From CAIQIA01 sp945861105 (lineage in GTDB: Bacteria > Cyanobacteriota > Cyanobacteriia > PCC-6307 > Cyanobiaceae), in the NCBI GenBank assembly GCA_947488815.1, contig CANLCC010000008.1:1-64000 (forward strand): a stretch of 64,000 nt of DNA. Reading direction: 5' to 3'. Shown one piece after another: positions 57,724 through 64,000 of the stretch. A program made the translations under genes and the position numbers. How positions within the stretch are numbered: the stretch's first letter is position 1; each line of letters begins with the position of its first letter. The notes below the pieces were generated by a model. The model ran no database searches and was not told the DNA's origin. It saw only the letters and a program-made list of their open reading frames with translations.

Positions 57724-59044
57724 CGGCGACAGGGGCAAGCAGCAGCAGCGGCGGCAGCACCGTGAACACGGCCAGCATGACGACCTGGGGCAGGTAACCC
57801 CGACTCACCACCACGTAGAGGTAGGCCAGGGCCAGGGCGGTGACCACCTGCACCAGGGGATCGCTGCGGCGCTGCAGGAAGCCGTTCCAGAGGCGGCGAT
57901 AGAGCAGGCCCAGCAGCCCGTAGCCCGCCACCACCCCCGGCCAGCCCGCCATGAGGGCGTACTCGGCCCAGTTCAGCACCGCAGCCCCGGTGCTGGCCTG
58001 GGCGCTGCCGTAGAGGCGGGCGAGGGCATCAAGCAGGTAACTGGCCGACTCCTTGCCGGGCAGCAGCACCGAAGGCACCGGAAACAGCAGGGTGCGCAGC
58101 AGGGGCTCGGCGCCGACGCTGGCGATTGAATCCGGCACCGCCTGCACCAGCGCCGCCGAGGGGAAGAAGATGGCCGCCTCTCCGAAACCGGCCTGGACCA
58201 CGTCGCCGGCACCGACCCCCTGCAGCAGCGACAGGTCAAGCCCCAGTCCGTACTGGCGGGTGAGGCCGATGGCCCCCGACGCCAGCAGCAGCAACGCCCC
58301 GGCGGCCGCCAGGAGCGGCAGGGACGGCCGCCGGCCGCCGGCCAGGGCCGGCAGCAGCAGCAGGGGCACCAGCAGCAGCACCAACCGGTAACGGAAGCCG
58401 ATGGCGGTGAACAGCGCCGCGGCCACGAGGGTCCAGAGCAGCAACGGCCAGAGGGGCCGCCAGGGCTGGCGCAACCGTGCCGCCAGCAGCAGGCAGGTGC
58501 CGGGAATGAGCAGGTTCACCGCCAGGGCGGCGTAATTGGCGAAGGGCCCCAGCTCGGTGGCGGCGGCGCCGGGCACCTCCGTGGCCAGCACCAGCGGGTT
58601 CAGCTGCTGCAGCAGTCGCAGGGGGCCGACGGTCAGACCATGCAGGGCCAGGCCGGTGCCGTTGAGGATCCAACCCAGCCTCCAGGCCCGATCGGGATCG
58701 AACGGGGACAGGGGAAGCCGTCGGGCCGGCGGCGAGGGCAGCAGGCCATAACCGACCAGAAAAGCGCCATAGGCCAGCACCGAGGTCTGCCAGCCCACGT
58801 CAAGCACCCCACGGAAGTTGACGCCCCGGTCGATCCAGCCACCACTGGCCAGGGCCAGCAACGGTCCGGCCAGCGAGTAATAGGCAAAGATCACCGCCAG
58901 CACCATCGGCGGCTCGACCCAGGCCAGGGGTGAACGCCGATCGGCGGCCCGCAGGGGCCACAGCAGCAGCAGGGCCGCCAGGCTCAGCAGCCAGAACAGC
59001 TCATCCCCCCGCAGCCGCCCGGGATCGAAGACGGCATCGGTCAT
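57692..59044 (-). CDS. Wzy-like polysaccharide polymerase (multi-spanning membrane protein)
   Basis: The 450-residue protein has about 11-12 hydrophobic helices, for example LFWLLSLAALLLLWPLRAAD and ALFTAIGFRYRLVLLLVPLL, with a large loop before the last group (SASYLLDALARLYGSAQAST). Wzy polymerases are poorly conserved in sequence. The call rests on topology, the RFRYR-like motif and its place among glycosyltransferases and an initiating transferase. It overlaps both neighbouring genes. Confidence 0.7.
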   Translation of the reverse strand: MTDAVFDPGRLRGDELFWLLSLAALLLLWPLRAADRRSPLAWVEPPMVLAVIFAYYSLAGPLLALASGGWIDRGVNFRGVLDVGWQTSVLAYGAFLVGYGLLPSPPARRLPLSPFDPDRAWRLGWILNGTGLALHGLTVGPLRLLQQLNPLVLATEVPGAAATELGPFANYAALAVNLLIPGTCLLLAARLRQPWRPLWPLLLWTLVAAALFTAIGFRYRLVLLLVPLLLLPALAGGRRPSLPLLAAAGALLLLASGAIGLTRQYGLGLDLSLLQGVGAGDVVQAGFGEAAIFFPSAALVQAVPDSIASVGAEPLLRTLLFPVPSVLLPGKESASYLLDALARLYGSAQASTGAAVLNWAEYALMAGWPGVVAGYGLLGLLYRRLWNGFLQRRSDPLVQVVTALALAYLYVVVSRGYLPQVVMLAVFTVLPPLLLLAPVADDRRPSAQQR

Positions 59045-60183
59045 CGCAGACGGGCCACGAGGGCACTCAGTCTGGAGCGCCGCGGGTGGGCGAGGGCCGT
59101 GGCGACGGCCGCTTCAAGGCCGGTGGCGAAGGCCTCGGGATCGAAGCCTCGCAGCCGTTCGGCCGCCGCCTGCCGCAGGCGGTCGCGGCTGGCGGCGGGA
59201 AGGGCCTCAAGCCGGTGCAGCAGCCGCGTCAGGGCCGCCGGATCCCCGGGATCGAAGCTCCAGCCGGTCCTGCCCTCGTCGATCAGATCAACGGCGCAGC
59301 CGGCGCCGCGGCTCACCAGCACCGGCAGACCGGCCGCCATCGCCTCGTTGACCACCAGTCCCCACTGGTCCACCCGGCTGGGCAGCACAAAGCCCGACGC
59401 CGCCCTGTACAGCCGCCGCAGGTCATCGAGCTGCTGAAAGCGCAGCAGGCTCACCCGATCGGGATCGGGCAGGGTCGCAATCGTGCGACGCAGCTGCGGT
59501 TCCTCGGGCCCATCGCCCACCAGCTGCAACCCCCAGCGCCCGCCGGCCGCCTGGTAGGCCCCATAGGCCTGCAGCAGCAGCCGGTGGTTCTTGCGGGGCA
59601 GAAAGCGGGCGACGCAGAGCAGCCGTGGGGGCTGGGCCGGCGGATCGGCCGCAGCCGCGGCGAAGAGGTCATTGTCGACCACATCCCAGGGCTGGTGGAT
59701 GGCCGCGGCCGGAAACCCCAGATCGTGCAGGTAGGCCCGGCTTTCGCGACCCGCCACCAGGGCCGCGGAATAGCCGCGCAACAGACAGCGCTTGGGGTGC
59801 TCGAGCCACCAGGGCCTGGAACGGTCGGCCCGGCGGCTGTCGCTGACGATCACGAGCGGCACGTGGCGGGCCTGGGCCGCCAGCAGCAGCCGCCGATAGG
59901 CCCCGTCGGCCCAGCCCACCGTCACGACCACCGCCGGTTGGTGCTGCTGCAGCAGGGCCGCCAGCTGTGCATCAAGGCAGGCCCGGGGCGGATCGACCTC
60001 GGGCCCGGCGGCCCCCCGCAACCGCTCGACGCGATACCCCCCACCGGCAGGGGTGAATTCCCAGGGGTACTCCTGGGAAGCGGGCCGGGTCTCGAGCACC
60101 ACCAGCGCCAGACGCGCCGCCGCGGCCTGGAAGCGGGCGTGGTGATACGGGCCGATGCGACGGAGGGCGAGCAGCACGGTCAT
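59041..60183 (-). CDS. Glycosyltransferase family 4
   Basis: The 380-residue GT-B enzyme has an N-terminal YHHARFQAAAARLALVVLET and donor domain RLLCVARFLPRKNHRLLLQA. LQLVGDGPEEPQLRRTIATL and SGFVLPSRVDQWGLVVNEAM, the latter with the E-x7-E-like Q-W-G-L-V-V-N-E pattern, follow. The acceptor is unknown. Start and stop both overlap neighbours by 4 nt (ATGA), so it is translationally coupled within the cluster. Confidence 0.86.
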   Translation of the reverse strand: MTVLLALRRIGPYHHARFQAAAARLALVVLETRPASQEYPWEFTPAGGGYRVERLRGAAGPEVDPPRACLDAQLAALLQQHQPAVVVTVGWADGAYRRLLLAAQARHVPLVIVSDSRRADRSRPWWLEHPKRCLLRGYSAALVAGRESRAYLHDLGFPAAAIHQPWDVVDNDLFAAAAADPPAQPPRLLCVARFLPRKNHRLLLQAYGAYQAAGGRWGLQLVGDGPEEPQLRRTIATLPDPDRVSLLRFQQLDDLRRLYRAASGFVLPSRVDQWGLVVNEAMAAGLPVLVSRGAGCAVDLIDEGRTGWSFDPGDPAALTRLLHRLEALPAASRDRLRQAAAERLRGFDPEAFATGLEAAVATALAHPRRSRLSALVARLR

Positions 60184-61352
60184 TGCGGCAGCTCCAGGGC
60201 CGAGAGCAGCCGCTCGCCGTAGCGGCTCCAGCCATGCTCAAGGGCCCGCCGACGGGCCGCGGCCCCCAGCCGCTGACGGAGGGCACGGTCTTCGATCAGC
60301 TGCTGCAGCCGCTCCGCCAGGGCCGCCGCATCCCGCACCGGCACCACAAACCCCTCGACGCCATCGCGCACCAGGGCCCCGCAGTGGTGGGTGGTGACCA
60401 CCGGCACTCCACAGGCCATCGCCTCGAGATGGGCCAGGGCGAAGCTGTCGGTGAGGGTGGGCAGCACCACCACATCGGCCCGCTGCACCTCGGCGGCCAT
60501 GCGACTGCGGGGCACCGGCCCCAGGTAGGTGGGACCGCTGAACAGGGGGGCCGTCACATCCACCTGCCAGGCACCGGCGATGCGGCAGTGATGGGCCACC
60601 CGCCGCTGGCTCAGCAGGCGGCAGGCCTCGGCCAGGTAATGGTGACCCTTGCCGAGGCTCACGCGACCGACGCTCAACACCCGTCCCGGTTCGGGGCAGA
60701 CCGGCAGCTCGAACCAGTGCTCGGGAATGCCGTAGGGCACCAGCCGCAGCCGCGAGGGCTCGCAGCCCAGGGCCAGGCAGCTGTCCAGGCAGTAGGTCGA
60801 TGGCACCAGCACCCGATCACTGAGGGCCCATTTGCGACGGTCGCGGTCGATGCCGGCCTCGATGACCTCAGCGGTTTCGGCCGGGGGCTCGACCCCAGGG
60901 AAACGCCGCCGCTCCTCCAGCAGGATGCGGCCGGCATCGGCACTGATGATCAGTTCATGGACCACGGCGAGACCCTGGTCGCGGGCCCGTTCGACCGTGG
61001 CCAGGTCGTCGTTGATGAAGCTGGTGTACACCGCCCCCGCACCGGCGAAACCCTCGCGGGCCGCCCGCTGCAGCAGGGCCTGGGCCCCCCGGCCCGCCAG
61101 GGTGGCCACCACCTGCTCGCGCACCAGCCGCCGGGGCAGATCGGCCGGCAGCCGCCGGGCCAGCAGGCGCTGCAGCGCCGGCGGCTGCCGACCCGGCGGC
61201 CAGAGGGCCGCCAGGGACTGCAGGGAGCGGTGGTGGCCGTGCAGATCGGTGTAGAGGGCCGCCAGGGCCCCGGCGCGGGCCAGCAGGGCCGGCACGGCGT
61301 AGTGGAGGCGCGCACCGGGCTGCAGCACGGCATAGCGGGGGAGCCGCGGCAT
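60180..61352 (-). CDS. Glycosyltransferase family 4
   Basis: The 390-residue GT-B protein starts MPRLPRYAVLQPGARLHYAV. The donor domain has VLSVGRVSLGKGHHYLAEAC and VVVLPTLTDSFALAHLEAMA, followed by CGVPVVTTHHCGALVRDGVE. The middle region LVPSTYCLDSCLALGCEPSR and LVPYGIPEHWF are typical of GT4. The ATG at 61352 overlaps the preceding gene's stop by one base; a longer open frame upstream is coding in another frame. Confidence 0.86.
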   Translation of the reverse strand: MPRLPRYAVLQPGARLHYAVPALLARAGALAALYTDLHGHHRSLQSLAALWPPGRQPPALQRLLARRLPADLPRRLVREQVVATLAGRGAQALLQRAAREGFAGAGAVYTSFINDDLATVERARDQGLAVVHELIISADAGRILLEERRRFPGVEPPAETAEVIEAGIDRDRRKWALSDRVLVPSTYCLDSCLALGCEPSRLRLVPYGIPEHWFELPVCPEPGRVLSVGRVSLGKGHHYLAEACRLLSQRRVAHHCRIAGAWQVDVTAPLFSGPTYLGPVPRSRMAAEVQRADVVVLPTLTDSFALAHLEAMACGVPVVTTHHCGALVRDGVEGFVVPVRDAAALAERLQQLIEDRALRQRLGAAARRRALEHGWSRYGERLLSALELPQ

Positions 61353-62473
61353 CAGCCCAGCAGCTCCTGCAGCCTGGCGGCCACCACCGCCCAGGTGAAT
61401 TCGCCACCCCGGACCGCCAGGTCCTGGCGCCAGGCCAGGTAAGCGCCGTAGGGCGTCAACCGCTGAGCGATCCAGTCGGCCACCATCGGCGGCGTGGGAT
61501 GGGGGGGGAACAGCATCCCGCAACCGGCATCGGGCAGGGTCGCGGGGATGCCACCCACCGCATGGGCCAGCACCGGCACCCCCAGCCGCAGGCATTCGCG
61601 GTTGCCGATGCCAAAGGCCTCGGCGCGGGAGAAGAGCGTGCCGAAATGCCAGCTGCGCACTTCGGCCACAAAGGCAGCCCCGTCCCGGCGACGGTCAAGA
61701 AAGCCGACGGGTTCGAGGCAGGGATGGCGCGGCAGCCCCGCGGGGTCAGGCCCCACGGCCCGCACCCGCGTCGGCAGTCCACGCACGGCCAGGGCCTCCG
61801 CGAGCTGCAGCAGGAACGGCCCCCCCTTGCGCTGCCAGTCCTTGCCAAGAAACCCAAGCCGCAGGGGCGCGGCACCCCCCGGGGCCGGCGGCGGCGGGGC
61901 CGGGGGCTGGGCCGCCAGCAGAGCTTCATCGAGGTTCGCCCCCCCGGGCACCACCCAGACCCGGGCCGGGTCGACACCGCAGTCGTCGATCACCGAAGCG
62001 GCCGCCCAGGGGGCCATGGTCACCACAGCGCCGGCGGCCTGCAGCGCCCGGCGCTCCTGTGCCAGCACCTGCCGCCGGTAGGCGGGCGCCAGACCACGCC
62101 CCACGCCGTAGTCCTCAAACACCTGGCGGGTGGTGGCATCGAGATAGAAGTCAACGCGCCAGGCCGCGGGCCAGGGGTGGAGCGGCAGCAGCGGCATGTG
62201 CGACAGCAGCGCCAACGGTGCTGCCGGCAGGGGCTGCTGGGCCAGCAGCGCCCTGGCGAAGCCGGGGCTGTACTGAAAACCACCCGGCCGACCATGGCGC
62301 AGCAGTTGCCGCAGGTTCCAGAAGCGGCGGCGCCAGGCCAGGGCCGAAGGCTGCAGGGCCAGGCCGCCCTGCAGCAGTCCCGTGCGCTGACCGGCCGCCA
62401 GCAACGCCGCCGGAATGCCGCTCCAGGTGGCGGAATCGGTGGCATCACCGCAGCAGAGCAGATAGCGGTTCAT
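61352..62473 (-). CDS. Glycosyltransferase family 4
   Basis: The 373-residue protein has an N-terminal acceptor domain (CCGDATDSATWSGIPAALLA). WVVPGGANLDEALLAAQ, LRLGFLGKDWQRKGGPFLLQ and GTLFSRAEAFGIGNRECLRL, in place of the usual GT4 E-x7-E region, follow. Such proteins often act on polysaccharide main chains. The ATG at 62473 overlaps the stop of the tandem glycosyltransferase by 4 nt. Confidence 0.8.
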   Translation of the reverse strand: MNRYLLCCGDATDSATWSGIPAALLAAGQRTGLLQGGLALQPSALAWRRRFWNLRQLLRHGRPGGFQYSPGFARALLAQQPLPAAPLALLSHMPLLPLHPWPAAWRVDFYLDATTRQVFEDYGVGRGLAPAYRRQVLAQERRALQAAGAVVTMAPWAAASVIDDCGVDPARVWVVPGGANLDEALLAAQPPAPPPPAPGGAAPLRLGFLGKDWQRKGGPFLLQLAEALAVRGLPTRVRAVGPDPAGLPRHPCLEPVGFLDRRRDGAAFVAEVRSWHFGTLFSRAEAFGIGNRECLRLGVPVLAHAVGGIPATLPDAGCGMLFPPHPTPPMVADWIAQRLTPYGAYLAWRQDLAVRGGEFTWAVVAARLQELLG

Positions 62474-64000
62474 CGCACCCCCAGCAACCGATACCAACGC
62501 CGGGCCATGGGGGCCGCATCAAGGCGCTGGGCCTGGGCCGCACCCCGGGCCGCCAGGGCCTGGCGTTGGTCGGCGTTGCGCAGCAGCGGCCCGAGGGCCC
62601 GGGCCCAGGCCCCGGGATCGGCCGCCGGCAGCAGCAGCCCGGCGCGGCCGTCGTCGAGCACCTCCCGGCAGGCGGGCACATCACTCGCCAGCACCGGCAG
62701 CCCGGCCGCCAGGGCTTCGGCGAGCACGATCCCGAACCCCTCGGCGGCGGTGGTGGCAAGGGCGAACAGATCGGCCTGCCCCAGCAGCTCGGGGATGTCC
62801 TCGCGACGGCCGAGAAAGGCGACACCATCGCCGAGCTGCAGCTCGCGGGCCAGGGCCTCGAGGGCGGGCCGGGTGGGACCGTCGCCCACCAGCTGCAGCT
62901 GCCAGGCCGGCGCCTGGGGCCGACAGGCGGCAAAGGCCCGCAGCACCGTGGCCTGATCCTTGAGCGGATCGCAGCGGGCGACCAGCAGCAGCCGCAGGGG
63001 CCCAGCATCGGCCCGGCGGGCCCGGGCCGCCGCCGCCCTGGCGGCCACCTCGGCGCGGGCGACACCGTTGGCCAGCACCGGTGTGAGGCGCAGGCGACGA
63101 CCTGTTGATGGCAGCGGCAGGCTGGCGGCCACGGCCCGGGAACAGGGCACCAGCACCAGACCGAGGCGGGCGCACCAGCGCAGCAGCCGGGCCACCGCCT
63201 CCCGGTCTGGACCCTGCTCCGGCACCCGGTTCTGGACGGCGCAGCAGCGCCGACGCACCCCCGTCAGTGCCGCGGCCAGGGCGACCCAGAGGCTGCGACG
63301 GTTGCAGGGATACAGCAGCAGGGCCCGCGGCCGCAGCCGGCCGAGCAGGGGCAGCAGCTGCAGCAGCTGCAGCGGCCCCTCCCGACCGGGACGTTCGATC
63401 AACGTCAGCTGCCCCTGCCGGGCCAGGGCCTCAAACGGAGCCGCCTGGCTGCGCTCGGCCGCATCAAGATTGAGCAGCACGCTCTCGACACCGGCGGGCG
63501 CCCGGCGCAGCAGCTCACAGGCCAGGGTTTCGAGGCCGCCGGCCGGCAGGCCCCGCAGCACATGCAGCACCACCGGCCGCAGGCCGAGGCAGCGGGCATA
63601 GGCATCGGCCATGGCGGCGATGCCGTAATCGCGGCAGGCCCGTTCCCGGGCCGCCAGCACCCGCCCGGCGGTGGCGGCCGGTGCCGCCAGCACCTGCGCC
63701 AGCCCTGCAGCCAGGGCCGCCGCATCCCCGGGGGCCACCAGCAGGCCACAGCGCCCCTCCTGCAGCACCTCACGGCAGGCGGGCACCGCCGTGGCGACCA
63801 CCGGCACACCGGCCGCCATTGCTTCGGCCAGGGCAATCCCGAACCCCTCCAGGGCCAGGGCCGGCCAGGCGAACACATCCGCTGCGGCAAGCAGCTCGGG
63901 CACATCGTCGCGGCTGCCCAGAAAGGCCACGGCGTCGCCCAGCCCCAGCTGCCGGGCCAGCCCCTCCAGGGCCGGCCGGGCCGGACCCTGCCCCACCAGC
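62470..64000 (-). CDS. Tandem glycosyltransferase with two GT4 domains (partial, runs off window)
   Basis: The frame is open from 62470 to the window end (at least 510 codons), with no start visible. The first part is the donor half of a GT4 domain: LVGQGPARPALEGLARQLGL, SRDDVPELLAAADVFAWPAL and EGFGIALAEAMAAGVPVVAT. The second is a full GT4 enzyme that begins near VVLHVLRGLPAGGLETLACE and repeats the same motifs (LVGDGPTRPALEALARELQL, EGFGIVLAEALAAGLPVLAS). Equivalent motifs lie 1,107 nt (369 codons) apart. No stop or start codon is needed between them, so it is probably one two-domain enzyme. Confidence 0.85.
   Translation of the reverse strand, partial: LVGQGPARPALEGLARQLGLGDAVAFLGSRDDVPELLAAADVFAWPALALEGFGIALAEAMAAGVPVVATAVPACREVLQEGRCGLLVAPGDAAALAAGLAQVLAAPAATAGRVLAARERACRDYGIAAMADAYARCLGLRPVVLHVLRGLPAGGLETLACELLRRAPAGVESVLLNLDAAERSQAAPFEALARQGQLTLIERPGREGPLQLLQLLPLLGRLRPRALLLYPCNRRSLWVALAAALTGVRRRCCAVQNRVPEQGPDREAVARLLRWCARLGLVLVPCSRAVAASLPLPSTGRRLRLTPVLANGVARAEVAARAAAARARRADAGPLRLLLVARCDPLKDQATVLRAFAACRPQAPAWQLQLVGDGPTRPALEALARELQLGDGVAFLGRREDIPELLGQADLFALATTAAEGFGIVLAEALAAGLPVLASDVPACREVLDDGRAGLLLPAADPGAWARALGPLLRNADQRQALAARGAAQAQRLDAAPMARRWYRLLGVR

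Noticed and set aside
1..64000. CRISPR arrays, insertion sequences, prophage or attachment sites
   Set aside because: No spaced direct repeats, transposase or integrase motifs, or terminal inverted repeats were found in reading both strands.
62470..64000. Two separate adjacent glycosyltransferase genes with a missed stop codon
   Set aside because: The frame stays open through the junction, and the link between the two domains needs no frameshift, so a single tandem protein is the simpler reading.

Overview
The window comes from a very GC-rich cyanobacterium (about 70% G+C by eye, not computed). Its gene set (psbD, psbEFLJ, ycf3, ycf34, ycf48, ndh genes, chlD, crtB/crtP, rpaA/rpaB) and its compact layout with many 1-4 nt overlaps fit a picocyanobacterium of the Cyanobium/Synechococcus group. 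I see no insertion sequence, prophage, CRISPR array or rRNA. One tRNA gene, tRNA-Asn(GTT), is present. No stretch longer than about 300 bases lacks a gene.

Region 1 (1-43 kb) is a housekeeping and photosynthesis backbone. It holds the start of psbD, a UPF0367 gene, an ABC ATPase and tRNA-Asn. Next come the response regulator RpaA, holB-tmk-copper ATPase (minus strand), ycf3, radA and RpaB. The run plsX-fabH-fabD-plsC makes fatty acids and phosphatidic acid. Then follow ydcF/tsaB/ycf34, a CCA-adding enzyme, an RNA-binding protein and an alpha/beta hydrolase. Phytoene synthase and desaturase lie close to a Z-ISO-like carotenoid isomerase, with ndhM, a DUF3172 gene and rbcR between them. ndhF and ndhD encode membrane-arm NDH-1 subunits. 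Later genes are lapA-like, scpA, a sugar-nucleotide transferase, metF, a PedR-like regulator, photolyase, a NUDIX hydrolase, folK, a nucleotide-sugar epimerase, chlD, a NeuD/PglD acyltransferase with an MCE/ABC lipid-transport pair, a YvcK-like protein, ndhCKJ, and rubA-ycf48-psbEFLJ closed by a terminator.

Region 2 (43.3-51.2 kb) is an envelope/export locus and the least ordinary part. A minus-strand operon encodes a Wza-like polysaccharide export protein, a proline-rich anchored protein and a six-cysteine beta-barrel-like protein. A separately promoted Gly-rich protein with two CxC motifs lies downstream. Divergent from these is a cyanoexosortase A module: an HpsJ-like protein, the exosortase with a Cys/Arg/His triad, and its associated protein. 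A Wzz/Wzc-type tyrosine autokinase follows.

Region 3 (51.2-64 kb, all minus strand and tightly overlapped) is a polysaccharide biosynthesis cluster. It contains a PglF/CapD-type 4,6-dehydratase, a DegT-type aminotransferase, a WcaF-type acetyltransferase, a PglC-type phosphosugar transferase, a Wzy-like polymerase and at least six glycosyltransferase domains. The last gene runs off the window and carries two very similar GT4 domains in tandem. With Wza, Wzc and the exosortase of region 2, this looks like one locus for making, polymerising and exporting a surface polysaccharide, possibly coupled to sorting of surface proteins. I see no Wzx flippase in the window.
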